From Rhabditoides inermis (taxonomy: Eukaryota > Nematoda > Chromadorea > Rhabditida > Rhabditidae): a DNA stretch of 64,000 nucleotides. The stretch spans positions 248,001 through 312,000 of the forward strand of contig CAWZYM010000395.1 in NCBI GenBank assembly GCA_963966185.1. The letters are read 5' to 3'. Shown here piece after piece: positions 24,229 through 35,098 of this stretch. Every line of letters starts with the position of its first letter. Within the stretch, counting starts at the first letter, position 1. The notes below the pieces were generated by a model. That model ran no database searches. It was not told where the DNA came from and worked only from the letters and a program-made list of their open reading frames with translations. The position numbers and the translations under genes are program-made.

Positions 24229-26179
24229 ATGTTCTTCTCGGGTATGGGAGGTATGGGCGGCCGTGGCGGCGGCGGCCCCGTCGATACCAAGCTGTACGAC
24301 ATTCTCGGAGTGAAGCCTGATGCCACAGATGACGAGCTCAAGAGGGTAAGATATCTTTCAGTCTAGCACTTTACGTTATTTGTTGAATGGATCGGCATTC
24401 CGAAATGTTCATATTTCTAGGAGTACCGCAAGCTCGCCAAGGAGTTCCATCCTGACAAGAATCCCGACCACGGAGACAAGGTAACTTTTCGTTTTCAACA
24501 TACTTTTGTATCGAACAGAATGAGTATATGCTTTACTATTGGCTGATGTCCATTTTATATGATTGCTTGTTTAGTTCAAGGAGATCTCGTTTGCGTACGA
24601 GGTTCTGTCGGATTCGGAGAAGCGTCAGATGTATGATATGGCCGGAATGGAGGGTCTTAAGGGAGAGGGTGGCGGCGGAGGTTAGTTTTCTTACTAGGAA
24701 ACGTACGTAGTGTTTTGTCCAGGCTTCGACGGTTCTGATTTGTTCTCGCACATCTTCGGCGGTGGCGGTGGCGGCAGTCCGTTCGATTTCTTCGGAGGCG
24801 GTCACGGCCACGGTGGCGGCAGGAGGCGCAGGAGAAAGTTCCAGGTTAGTACATGTTCGTTCAGATGATGTCACTAATTGTATGTATTCTTTAGGATACC
24901 GTTCACCCGCTGAACGTGACTCTGGAGGATATCTACAAGGGCAAGACTGCCAAACTGCAGCTCACCAAGAAGGTTCTCTGCTCCGGATGCAAGGGGTTTG
25001 TTTTGCTTTCCTCTTTTTATTATCAATAGCATGCAATGTTCAGATCGGGAGGCAAGGCCGGTTCTGCATACGAGTGCAAGGGCTGCCATGGACGCGGAGT
25101 GAAGAACGTGGTGCAGCAAATCGGCCCTGGCATGATTCAGCAGATGCAGGTCCGCTGCCCCGACTGTAAGGGAGAGGGTCAGTTTTAAAATATTTCTGTA
25201 CTGGTGTGACATTTGTATTTTCAGGTTCGAAGATTCCCGATGCTGACAAGTGCAAGCTGTGCAAGGGAGAGAAGGCTGTACCCCAGCAGAAGGTGATTTT
25301 TTTTGCTAGATCAATTTCTCACTTTGGCTGGCACTATTTTGATTGTTTCAGGTTCTCCAAGTCGTTGTTGAGCCGGGTATGCAACACGGAGAGAAGGTCA
25401 CTTTCCCCAACGAGGGAGATCACGTCGATGTAAGTTATTGTATTATTGCAAATTCAGGTTCTAGTTTCTTGGATTTACTTTTACCTCACTATCTGCATAT
25501 CGTATATTGTAAATTGTAATGTCTACTGCATTAATTATTATTTCAGCCGGATGTCGAGCCCGGAGATGTTGTGATCGTGATTCAGGTGAAGGATCACCCC
25601 GTATTTACCCGTGAGGGAGATGATCTCTATATCAAGAAGTAAGTGTTACTATATAATGCTGTGTGAAATGAACTGTTTAAGGGAGATTTCTCTGAACGAG
25701 GCTCTGTGTGGTTACGAGATTCTTGTGAAGCACCTTGACGGTCGTACTCTGGTGCTGAAGAACAAGCCCGGAGATATAATCAAGCCTGATATGACTCGCG
25801 GAGTGGAGGGAGAGGGCATGCCCAGGAGGAGGCACAGGGACATCAAGGGAAACCTTATTGTCAAGTTCGATGTCATCTTCCCTGAGAACCACTTCTTCGA
25901 CGACGAAGCCAAGTACAAAGTGCGTTTTGAGCTGCTACATAGAGCGATCAAATGAAAGTTTTTTTTGAATATTTATTTCAGGTGTTGGCTTCTCTGTTCG
26001 CTTCGGTGAAGCAAGTGCCGGCTCCGTCAGGAGAATTTGAGGAGGTGTCTTTGATGGAGTTCGACGAGAAGAAGTACCAGGGACGTGGTGGTGGCAGGCA
26101 TGCGTACCAGGAGGACAGCGACGATGAGGAGATGCACCACGGACACGGCGGGCCCGGAGTGCAGTGTGCACAGTCCTAG
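24229..26179 (+). CDS. dnj: type I HSP40 / DnaJ homolog subfamily A
   Basis: Cytosolic co-chaperone that delivers substrates to HSP70 and stimulates its ATPase. Eleven exons: 24229-24345, 24421-24480, 24575-24680, 24723-24844, 24895-24995, 25044-25177, 25225-25292, 25352-25429, 25547-25638, 25682-25919, 25982-26179. The order is a short Gly-rich leader ([16 protein letters not shown]), the J domain with HPD ([12 protein letters not shown]), a G/F-rich linker, four CXXCXGXG-type zinc repeats ([32 protein letters not shown]) and two beta-sandwich client domains. The protein ends GVQCAQS, whose last four residues CAQS form a CaaX prenylation box. This architecture matches DNJA1/DNJA2 and nematode DNJ-12/DNJ-19; I cannot say which. 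Small even introns and strong synonymous bias suggest high expression. Confidence 0.96.
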
Positions 26180-26653
26180 ACAACCACACTCTTGCCTCTC
26201 CATCCCACCCCTTCCACACCGCTCTTTGCTCCCTTTTTTCCTCGTTTTTCGATGCAAACCCCTATTGTTGCCCTATCCAGGCGTCTGTTGTGTGATCTAG
26301 GTCTATCCCAATGTTCTTGGTGAGGACTAGTCTCAAAACCCACCCGCGTGTTTTTAGATCTTACAAATGTTGTTTCTCTTATCGAAAAAAGATACTTTAG
26401 CTGTGTAATTGAATTGCAAGACTCGTTTCTTCGATACTTTATTTCTCGCTCTCGGTCATCGTCAGATGTTTATGATCAATCGTTACGATTATGATGAAAT
26501 GGTTTGTTATTCCGGGTGCTGCGTCTTGGTTTGGAGAATGAGAGTAGAGTGGTTGTGGTTGTCTTGTTGCAGCGCGATTAGTTCCGTCTATCTTTCTAAT
26601 GCGCATCCGAGGCAGCGAGTATAAATGTAGTACGGAAGGAGAGAGGGGCAGAA
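26180..26653. other. intergenic region 3' of the HSP40 gene
   Basis: Contains the HSP40 3' UTR and the promoter of the next small gene. No other coding signal is seen. Confidence 0.6.
26620..26626 (+). promoter_or_regulatory. TATA box of the Ala/Pro/Tyr-rich gene
   Basis: TATAAAT lies only 34 bp before the ATG at 26654, which would place transcription start within a few bases of the coding region. The next small gene has TATATAG at 27742-27748, 37 bp before its ATG. Confidence 0.6.
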
Positions 26654-27311
26654 ATGAAAGTGACTGTCCTCTTTGCTTTTGTGGCGGCCGTGGCTGCTCG
26701 CGGTAGGTACGAATACATTGATGACAATGATCTGGCCGCTTTCTACAGGTAAGTCGTATTTGATGAATTATGAGTTGTATTTGTTTAGTCTGAAAGCGCA
26801 AGGCATAGCCCTTTCGCAGCAGCAGCCTCTCGCCCCTGTTCCCTCCGCTCCCACACACCCCGTCTACTACTACCCACAAGACTACCTTGCGGCGGTGAGT
26901 GGAGTGAGAATAACAGAATGACCAGACATACAGTACCGCGCCTACTACGAACACCACCAAGCCGCCTCGGCCGCTGCGGCTGCGGCTGCCAGCTCCGCCC
27001 CTGTCGGCCCGCCCCCTCCTCCCCCGGGAGAGGGGCCGATGACTCCGTCTATGCAGGCTGCTATGTCGGCGGCCCCACCGGCGCCTCCTCCCCTGCCCCC
27101 ACAGTCGGCAGTTCCCGCACAGACCGCCTTCTCCCCCTACTCGATGATGCACTATCACGGTGAGAGAGTGGATGCGGGTGGAATATGCTAGATGTTGTTT
27201 GCAGGCCAGCCCCTCGTCATGTATGCTCCTCGCGGCGGGCATCACTTCAGTCCCTTCCACGCATACCTCTACCCCGGTCAGAAAAGAGCTGCCAAGGTCA
27301 AGAAAACGTGA
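26654..27311 (+). CDS. small secreted Ala/Pro/Tyr-rich protein, unknown function
   Basis: Four exons: 26654-26748, 26789-26894, 26934-27159, 27205-27311; 177 aa. A signal peptide (MKVTVLFAFVAAVAARG) is followed by a low-complexity mature chain rich in Ala, Pro, Tyr and His: PVYYYPQDYLAA, YRAYYEHHQAA, an alanine run and several PPPPPP-type stretches. The C-terminus is basic (GQKRAAKVKKT). No catalytic motif is visible. A TATA box and a nearly absent 5' UTR point to a highly expressed gene. Composition fits an extracellular structural (cuticle, eggshell or mucin-like) protein, but that is inference. It is the first of five small genes in tandem. Confidence 0.8.
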
Positions 27312-27778
27312 TTGCGTGATTGGAAGGAGGGCGTGATTGTATCGTCTGTGTCATATCGAGGTTCCATGATAAAGTTCTATTTGTGTTCTGCCTGCTGGCT
27401 GTGTAATGGGTTTGCGAAATGTGAGTGTTTGTGCGTGTGGTTTGCATGTGATTTGCTATTCGCTGAAGCTGACCACGATTCGACCCTGAGTGGCCAGAGA
27501 AGGGTCAGTGTTACAGTGTGCTTTGTTTCAGGGGTGACTAGTGCGCATTGTGCTACAGTGAGAGAGAGAATAGCATTGACGAACAGACAGCGAGATGATG
27601 GCAGCGGACAAATTTCGAGATGACACGAAACTGGTTTGACAAATCGCCCTCTCTCGTTTTCTTTCACCGCCCTCTGCTCTCTTCGCTCTCTCTCTCTCCT
27701 CTGAAGGCGGTAGTGCTTCCTTTGTGGTGCCTGGCAGGTCGTATATAGCCTCGCCTTGGTCTCGCAGCTTCCGCAGCC
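27312..27778. other. intergenic region with a TATA box
   Basis: No coding signal. The 3' UTR of the preceding gene and the promoter of the next lie here; TATATAG is at 27742-27748. Confidence 0.6.
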
Positions 27779-28200
27779 ATGCCCCGATTACTCCTTCTTC
27801 TTCTCGCGCTCCTCGCGTTCGTCTCCTGTCAGATCTATGGAGGTGAGTGTGATTTCATTCGAACCCACTGGCACGCTTTCCGTTTCGGGCACCCCTCTCA
27901 ACTATAACCGAGCGCCGGTTGACGTCCCCCCTCCGATGCCACCCCCTATAGACAGTGACTATGCGGACACCGAGACGCGCGTCTACCACCGACAGAGGGT
28001 GCACGGCCGGCCGAGGATCGCGTTCAGCGACGATATGGGTATGCACTGCGCTTTTCTGATACTGTCATGTGTTGTTGCGCACTCGCACCCTCTGCCACCC
28101 TATCCACTCTCGCACTTGCAGGAGACCCGCACATCCACTACCACATGGACTCGCCCCCTCCCGGTGAGAGCACTCTTTCCCTCCGCTCTCTCTTTCCCTC

Positions 28201-28242
<42 letters not shown>

Positions 28243-28710
28243 CTTTGCTTGCTTTCTGTTCCACCTAGCAGTGTTAGACGTCAGTGTGAGTCACGTCCAT
28301 TGACGGGCGCTCGCGATTCGCCTGACATGTAATCCCCCATCAGAGTAGAGTAAGAGTGTTTACTGCCTGAAATGGAAGTGGCGACCTCGTTCGCGTGACG
28401 CGTCCTCTCGTGTTGCAGGCATGTACGGTCCGGGGCCGGGATACGGCTATGGCTACGGCGGATACGGTATGCCGAGCTATGGGTGAGTGGGCGGAGAGAG
28501 AGAGAGGGAGGGAGGGAGCGAGAGAGAGAGAGAGAGAGAGAGAGAAAGGGAGGGAGGGAGAGAGAGAGAGAGAGGGAGAGTAAGGGAGGGAGGGAGAGAG
28601 AGAGGCGAGGGCGAGTGTGGTGTATCGTTGCCCTCTTCAGCGCTGGCATGCCGAACAACGGGGGAGTGGTGGGAGGTCTGCTCAACTTCCTCATCGGAAA
28701 GAAGAAGTGA
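27779..28710 (+). CDS. small secreted Gly/Tyr-rich peptide precursor, unknown function
   Basis: Five exons: 27779-27842, 27952-28038, 28122-28163, 28419-28482, 28641-28710; 108 aa. The signal peptide MPRLLLLLLALLAFVSC is very hydrophobic. The mature part begins QIYGDSDYADTETRVYHRQR, continues with a His/Pro segment, then a Gly-Tyr run (GPGPGYGYGYGGYGMPSYG) and ends GGLLNFLIGKKK. Gly/Tyr-rich tails occur in some nematode antimicrobial or cuticle-associated peptides, but no homology can be claimed from sequence alone. Its introns contain (CT)n and (GA)n tracts. Confidence 0.8.
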
Positions 28711-29574
28711 ACATCTACATCCGCGAACTTCGCACACTCGAATATGTACATTGGTGTATGTATGTATAAAGCTTTAATACTTTACGACTTGACATGTTTG
28801 TTGTTCGCGAAGAAATAAGAACAATTTGCGTGGTTTTGACTTTTTAGCCATTTTAGAGATTCAAAGGGAGTGTACACTCTGAATTTCGAAGTTGAGTTAA
28901 CACCGGGATGTGAAAATATGTTGAAAATGATGTACTTTTGTCAATGCAACTATGTGTAGGAGATACCTATAAGTCGGTGAAAAATTCTGTTGAACATTGA
29001 AAATTGGCACCAATTGGCACCAATTTCTGCATTTTGATACATTTTGCGCTCAATTTTCACCAACTTGCAGACATTTTCAGCAAACAGTTGTAATGACAAA
29101 ACTGAGTCGTTTTCAACATATTCTCACATCCCTGTGCTAACTCAACTTCGGAATTCAGCGTGTACACTCCCTTTAAAAGGTCTTATTTTGGGTACGGGAA
29201 GAGGAAGATGTTTTGTCTCGAATATGTGTTGTGGCCGACAACACTAGATATCATAATATGAGAGCACAATTATTTATATATGTATTTTATAAAGTAAATC
29301 AAGTGTGCTTGTATATCACCTACACGTTGATGATTTTCTGAAAGAAGCGAAAGACGACGTGGAATACATATACGGGGCGTCGTCGAAACGGAGGACAGAC
29401 GTAGACGTAGACGAAATATGCCATTCTATTGGTGTAAGTGTAAAACTATCATGTTCCTATACATTCATTATGTTCATAGCATTTGCGACTGATCGGCATC
29501 ATGATGTGATAATAGAAATGAAGAAATGCGTTGCTGTTGATTGTGTGTCATTTTTACTATTTTCGGTCGACAAA
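28711..29574. other. intergenic region carrying a fold-back element
   Basis: Contains the palindromic element at 28860-29177 and a TATA-like TATAAAG at 29288-29294. A frame open from about 29305 into the next gene could mean that gene starts earlier than annotated. Confidence 0.5.
28860..29177. mobile_element. palindromic MITE-like fold-back element
   Basis: The two halves are imperfect reverse complements over nearly their full length. The left end AAAGGGAGTGTACACTCTGA pairs with TCAGCGTGTACACTCCCTTT at the right end. Pairing continues inward through GAAGTTGAGTTA, GGGATGTGA, AATATGTTGAAAA and TTTTGTCA to a centre near 29018, close to a direct repeat of TTGGCACCAA. No reading frame is present. 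Length and structure fit a non-autonomous DNA transposon. I could not define a clear target-site duplication. Confidence 0.75.
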
Positions 29575-29621
29575 ATGGCCGAACAATTCAAAGAAATCAA
29601 TGGAAAGCGTGAGTTGTACTT

Positions 29622-29707
<86 letters not shown>

Positions 29708-30177
29708 TTGGTGATGTTTTTGTGTTGTTATGAGGCATTTCAGGCATCAATTTGACGCCCTCTGTCTATCCCCTTCCCCGTTTCGCGTCTGTTTGGAGAG
29801 TTCCCAAGGCCAAGAGGAAGGGTGAGTGGATGAACGGAATCAAGAACTATATTTTCAATCGCAGGAAGCGCCTGTCCGGCTCCTCCTCCCGCTGCTGCTG
29901 CTCCTTCTCCTTCTGCTCCTTCTCCTTCTGCTCTTCCTCTCTCTGCTCCTCCTCCCTCTGCTCCTCCCGCTGCTCTTTCCGCGTCTGCTTCTCGCTCCTC
30001 CTCCCCTTCTCCTCCCCGTCTCCATCTTCGCCACTTGACATCGCAGGTATTCGACTGCATGCTATTGTGTACTGTACATTACCGTACCCCATGTGTGTTC
30101 AGGAGATTCGTCGTCTGGCTGCCACAGTGTCCAAGAGGCAGACGATCGTCCAGTACCCCGCTAACCCCTCTACCTAG
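29575..30177 (+). CDS. small Pro/Ala/Ser-rich protein, unknown function
   Basis: Four phase-consistent exons: 29575-29608, 29744-29821, 29865-30046, 30103-30177, giving 122 aa from MAEQFKEINGKR. An in-frame ATG at 29518 would add MKKCVAVDCVSFLLFSVDK. This is a weak signal-peptide candidate, so the start is uncertain. Exon 2 encodes NLTPSVYPLPRFASVWRV and a basic KAKRK; exon 3 a run of PAPPP, AAAA, PSPSAPSPSA and SSSPSPP; exon 4 EIRRLAATVSKRQTIVQYP. The first intron contains a (TA)n microsatellite. Function is unknown. It resembles its upstream neighbours in low-complexity composition. Confidence 0.65.
29624..29705. repeat. (TA)n microsatellite
   Basis: An uninterrupted TA tract of about 80 bp inside the first intron of the Pro/Ala-rich gene. 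It is the only long TA tract in a window otherwise dominated by GA/CT. Confidence 0.97.
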
Positions 30178-31009
30178 GGTTTATTTGTGTCCTACAAGTA
30201 GAAATTATCATATAATGAAAATAAACCGTTACTGTGGAGACGCACAACCTTCCTCAATGATGTGAACGAGTCTACTGTAGAATCAAGTCGCAGGTTACAC
30301 CTCACGTCTTTTCGCACAGTTCTGCAACTCGAGTTCTGGCGAAAAAGAAGGCCTGTCGACTGGATTGAGGGTGTTTCCAGCTCGCTAATATCATCCGCCC
30401 ACTGACATTGGCTACAACGCCGCTCACGCTCATATATCATATGTCTCCTTGTCTGCGTCTGTGTGTCCTGTAGCCTGTAGGCGAACCACATCTCACATGA
30501 TTTTCTGCAGCGTGTGGAACAGCAATTCCTCGGTAGATTTGAAGAGAGGGCAATGAAAATGAAAGGAGAAAGAATGTTTACGTGGATAGCAAAGTGCATA
30601 GCACTTCCTCTATTCGGCGATATATGTGAGATCGAGAGAGGTAACCTTGCATCAGAAACGGAAATGTATCCGAACCGTACCCAACCCAGCAATCGTCGTC
30701 ACGGCGCCCATCGACTCAACAGTTTCTCTCTTCCCTATCTGTCTGCACACTGTACATACACTCAAGCAGTTATTCTATTGATTTTTTTATTACCAAAAAA
30801 TGACCAAGTTTTTCGCGCTCGATTTATTCTGTAGCCAATAAGCGCCGTAGAAGGGTGTTTTCGAACATTCGAGAACGAAAATTTGGTCAATTTTTTGTCA
30901 AATATTTGTCAATTTTTTTGGTCAAAAAATTCAACAGAATAATTGCTTCAGTCAATACCGCGCACTTTCTCGTTCTTTGAGGTCACCACACCCCGTTGAC
31001 TCACCCGTT

Positions 31010-31073
<64 letters not shown>

Positions 31074-31577
31074 ATTGCGTTATTTTTTTTGCTTCTGACC
31101 CATGGAGTTCACCTTACATTGACTTTCGATATCGTTGCCTTTTTATTTTTATATGAGTGATTGCATTCGAAGCACTCGTGTCATCGAAAAGGAGAGCTCT
31201 CGGATACGACGCATGTGGCTAGCCTCATGATCTGCCCGCCGTCCATGTGTCGTTTTCATATGAAGTTGTAGGCATGTGATTTTCTGTTCTGTTCCTATCC
31301 TATGCTGCAATCCTGGCAATTAGGAAATGACACCAGACACCATGACACCAGACACCAGACACCACGACACCACGAGCCTCTGGTGTCGACACCACGACAC
31401 CACGGTGTCGACACCACGACACCACGACACCACCATATTGCAAGATCTTATAATATTGAATCTCGTCGATTATTCTGACAAGAAATACCCCGTCCACGTG
31501 CATGTCGGTTCTCACTCATTTGCTCCCCTTCTTTGTAATTTTTATTATCTGTTAACAGTGGTAATGTCTTGCTTAAG
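30178..31577. other. 1.4 kb intergenic region with (CA)n and a minisatellite
   Basis: No convincing gene. The minus-strand frame at 30192-30692 lacks protein motifs and splice context. Repeats include a (CA)n tract at about 31013-31071 and the GACACCAC array at 31326-31436. Confidence 0.5.
31326..31436. repeat. GACACCAC minisatellite with embedded palindromes
   Basis: About 110 bp of near-tandem 7-9 bp units (GACACCA, GACACCAC). The array contains two copies of the perfect 12-bp palindrome GGTGTCGACACC, where the unit order inverts. Confidence 0.85.
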
Positions 31578-31806
31578 ATGTTGTGCATGATCGGTTTGAT
31601 CGGAATGGCCTTGTCCGAGTTCATCGACGGATTCGGCAAGGCGCACCGTGACTGGCCGTGCATTGCCGACTACGTCAACGCCGTTCTTCGCCCTTTGAAG
31701 AACGTAAGTGGAGAACTGAGTTGTGTGGTGATAATAATTATTGCTGTTCCAGAAGGCGAACGACGATGCGGTCCGTCTGGGCCTTCTCTTCACGCGCCGC
31801 TTCTAG
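31578..31806 (+). CDS. small protein of unknown function (59 aa)
   Basis: Two exons, 31578-31703 and 31753-31806. The protein starts MLCMIGLIGMALSEF and runs through GFGKAHRDWPCIADYVNAVL to AVRLGLLFTRRF. The hydrophobic start may be a short signal peptide, or a membrane start whose first exon lies upstream unseen. It ends in RRF without a following glycine, so it is not an RFamide precursor. A poly(A) signal AATAAA lies at 31968-31973. No family is recognised. Confidence 0.6.
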
Positions 31807-31967
31807 GAGTGTACTGTATGTAGGTTGTAGGTGTCTGTAGGTGATCTGTAGATTGATTATGCTAACCGCAACTATATAACCGCGTGAATCTTGAGCATGT
31901 ATTAAATTCATTTATGATGTTCGTTAATGTTGTTTGGTGATGCATGCGTATGTGTTTGTATGATGTT

Positions 31968-31973
31968 AATAAA
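31968..31973 (+). terminator. poly(A) signal
   Basis: AATAAA about 160 nt after the stop of the 59-aa gene. Confidence 0.5.
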
Positions 31974-32274
31974 ACGCTTTAAATTTGTGTTTGCGATTTA
32001 TTGTCACGATTATTTGACATGCTAGTTGTAACTGGTGTAGAGTTACAATGAAAACATGCGGGGAGGGAGGTGGACAGGGACAGACTGTCACTAGCATGCT
32101 GTGTCTTCTCACAAGTTGTCGATTAGCACTGGGAACACTAGTTCGGTAGTTACAGGTAAATGAAAAGGAAGTGGAGTATTCTGATTTCTATGCATTATAG
32201 AAAAGATTGTTTGCGGGCATAACTGGTGTGCTTTCTCCACACCATGATTGTGGTTGTGATTGTGATGCTTAATG

Positions 32275-32515
32275 AAGCAGCGAAGTAGACTGCAGGAACA
32301 TGATAGTCGCAGTAGTGCTGGCGGCTGAGATAAAGAGCAAGGCGAGAGGGTGTGTGAGTGAATAGCGAGAGCGCTGACGTTGCTGATATTTTCTATGGTT
32401 CCGCGTATAGACGACGGCGAAGAGAGCAGGTGATCGTTCAGAGATGAGATGAGAGAGAGACACTCTTTCGACCGTTTCGCGAGCAACCAATCACACCCCT
32501 ACGCTATTTTGAGGA
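32275..32515 (-). repeat. left arm of an inverted duplication
   Basis: The reverse complement of this arm matches the right arm at 32965-33245 with gaps. Shared blocks include AAATAGCGTA, GTGTGATTGGTTG, TCATCTCTGAACGATCACCT, GCGGAACCATAGA, CAACGTCAGCGCTCTCGC and ATCATGTTCCTGCA. Confidence 0.85.
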
Positions 32516-32964
32516 GAGAGAGAGAGAGAGAGACCAGATGAATGCGTGGAATGATTCTGATGAACTTCTTTCTTGCACAGCGTTGCGTTATCGGAATTCT
32601 TTGATATCTGATACTCTTATTACAGTTCCTGACGGAATAATATAGCAACAAAAACATAGCAACACCATATTATCAGGGTTATTTTAATAACTTTATAATG
32701 ATATGCCAGCGGTACTATAAACTGTACTCGTTCGGTTTTTCTGTTTTTCATAGTTTAAATTCCAAAACGGATGCATTTTCTAATTCATTTTCGAAATTTT
32801 CGAAATGAGAATGTTGGAGTTGTGAGTTGTGACAGACAGCATTGCTTTAGGAGGGCGAATGTTCGATGATCTGGTAGATGCTACACCCTCTGTCACGCAT
32901 TGCCAAAGTCCAAAGACGACGAACAGAGATGCGCAGACTAGGATAGACGCATGCACGTGAACCC

Positions 32965-33015
32965 CCGAAATAGCGTACGGGTGTGATTGGTTGGTCGCGC
33001 GGCGGCCGGAAGTGC

Positions 33016-33059
<44 letters not shown>

Positions 33060-33245
33060 TCTCATCTCTGAACGATCACCTGCTCTCTCCGCCGTCTTCT
33101 GTCCGCGGAACCATAGAGAACATCGTGGTCGAGCAACGTCAGCGCTCTCGCCACCCACTCCCACACTCTCTCACCCCGCTCTCTATCTCTACACTCTCTC
33201 GCCCTGCACACGGGCCATCATGTTCCTGCAAAAAAGTCTTCTGTA
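32965..33245 (+). repeat. right arm of an inverted duplication
   Basis: Inverted partner of 32275-32515, separated by about 450 bp. It carries a longer CT tract (33018-33056) than the left arm. It ends about 120 bp before the start codon of the gene at 33365, so it covers that gene's upstream promoter region. Confidence 0.85.
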
Positions 33246-33300
33246 GTCTCTCTCAATCTCTCCTCGCGTCTACTGCTAATAAGTGCCGATGGTATCACCA

Positions 33301-33307
33301 TATATAA
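33301..33307 (+). promoter_or_regulatory. TATA box
   Basis: TATATAA 64 bp upstream of the ATG at 33365. Confidence 0.6.
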
Positions 33308-33364
33308 GGGATACGCGCTTCTCGGCCGCAGTTTCCAGCACTTCATTCACGGATCACTGAAAAC

Positions 33365-33962
33365 ATGCGCCCTATCACTATTCTCATAGCTACCGTATTC
33401 TTCCTTACACAAGGTGAGTAGACGCTTTCAGTACCCATATTGTTCTCATGGCGCAAATATTTCATTGTTTTAATACCTAATTTCAGTATTCGCTACTCCT
33501 CTAGCCGATCTATTCGTTCAGTTGGAGAAAAAAAGGGACAAGATAAAGGACGTGAAGATGAAGGAGTTCATGGCAAAGCTCGTGCCAGCGGTCGGTTATC
33601 ATCTCTTCTTTCTATAACCGGTCAACTCACCAAAGACGCACATAGTGTAGAAACGAGAATGTAGAATTAGATTAGAAATAACAAAGAAGCGTCGTAGCTA
33701 TAGTTTACAGTTCACAGAGTAATGGTTGGCTGCTTTTAGGGAATCGAGCCGCCTAACCCGAAGATCGCCGAATACGAGACGTTCAAGCAGAACGGTGGAG
33801 TGAGATTCCTACACGACGCCAATGGGAACGTCTACTTCCGACAGTTCAGGAAGGCTTCCCTCGCTGATGTGAGTGACTGTTTCTCTGCATTTCGAAGATC
33901 TTGTTATCTCTTGCACACCTCTGTTTCAGATCATGATGCACCGCACTGGCAGAGGCATCTGA
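33365..33962 (+). CDS. small secreted protein, unknown function
   Basis: Four exons: 33365-33413, 33487-33590, 33740-33868, 33930-33962; 104 aa. The signal peptide is MRPITILIATVFFLTQVFA. The mature chain begins TPLADLFVQLEKKRDKIKDV, a charged amphipathic stretch. It continues with an IEPPNPKIAEYETF segment and FLHDANGNVYFRQFRKASLAD, and ends MMHRTGRGI. It has no cysteines, so it is unlikely to be a disulfide-stabilised peptide. The TATA box, short leader and signal peptide are shared with other genes of this cluster. No family is recognised. Confidence 0.75.
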
Positions 33963-35098
33963 CACATTCTTTCCTCCTTCACAGCGTCAATACAATTAGA
34001 TTGATAGCGTTATGCGATCTCATGTACGAATGAAATGTATAATTTTAAAGTCTTCATAAATAATTTTGTTTGCTTACTCGAATAACCCTCACATTCAGCT
34101 ACATCGATTATGATGAAAAGCTGGAAACGTATAAGGGAAGGGGTAGATTTGGAAAATACTAGAAAAGTTATATGTGTATCAGCGACAGTCGTCGTTAAGC
34201 ATCAGTGTTCCGCAATCCATACATCTTTGACACTTCATGTCGTTTCTGTAAACATGACTGCCGCCATATGACACTACAAGACTAGTAGTATCGAAATCAG
34301 CTCATAAGATTTTTTTGTTAAAATTTCAACATGAGGAGATATTTCTATGAAGACTCTACGAAGTACGCGGAGTCTCCTAATGAATGTTGCAGGTTTGATT
34401 TCAAACGCGAAAGATTGTGGGTGGCGTTCCGCGTTCGCACTCTATCGCATTCTACATTCAGAATTCATAGCAGATTGATTACATTATAACGCTGTGTTTT
34501 TCTCATCGTGTACAGAGAAATACTGATAAATTTATCCGATCTTGACACGCTGGATACTTTTACAGTGGCCGCGCGGACTACTTTATTGTGAGAGACAATG
34601 GGAAATGGAGAGACACGCGCGCTCATTGTCTGCGCCCTCTCTTCTCGCCACAGTCTTTTTCGCAAGAATTCAAATATTTTGCCGTCAATAGGAGGCTACA
34701 TTCCGCGCACTGTATGAACGTTTCGCCAAACCCATCATCCGATTACATTACATTGCATCCACATTTAAATCCTAGATAATATAGCCAATCAAATGAACAT
34801 GTTCAATAATTTATATTATATTGATCTTCAAACAAGATGTAATCAATTCATTAATTAAATGATCTCATTGTTACTGTCATGTCACTTATATTTTCTACAG
34901 TAGTTCGCGTTCCGCTTTGTCCTAACGTTTCGTGTACCAACTCGATTCCCAGTTACCCTGTTATTCATAAACAGTGCGTCGTACCCCTCATATGATCCAG
35001 ACAGGCAGTTGTTGTTTTCGTTCCTATTCGAAACTGTTCGCCCTGTATCTGTTGTAATATTCCATTTTTCAGCATTCTTTGAGTGTTCCGATTTCGGA
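33963..35098. other. 1.1 kb intergenic region, nothing recognised
   Basis: AT-rich sequence with no splice-consistent coding exon. It should contain the 3' UTR of the preceding gene and the promoter of the S-adenosylmethionine synthetase gene. Confidence 0.5.

Larger units (their letters stand above)
31807..33364. other. intergenic region dominated by an inverted duplication
   Basis: Holds the two inverted-repeat arms described separately, a GA tract near 32515-32535 and a (CT)n tract at 33018-33056. Apparent frames on both strands, with the shared peptide SERSPAL, are a by-product of the duplication. Confidence 0.6.

Noticed and set aside
26439..27260. 273-aa minus-strand frame opposite the Ala/Pro/Tyr-rich gene
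   Set aside because: Antisense of a low-complexity GC-rich gene that has a clear signal peptide, consistent introns and a TATA box on the plus strand.
29305..29574. Upstream extension of the Pro/Ala-rich gene from 29305
   Set aside because: The frame is open but starts without an ATG, lacks codon bias, and includes a possible donor (GTGTAAGT). I kept the minimal ATG at 29575 and noted 29518 as an alternative.
30192..30692. 166-aa minus-strand open frame
   Set aside because: No similarity, no signal or domain, and no splice or poly(A) context. Treated as chance.
31326..31436. CRISPR-like array
   Set aside because: Units are 7-9 bp tandem repeats with no unique spacers, in a eukaryotic genome. 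It is a minisatellite.
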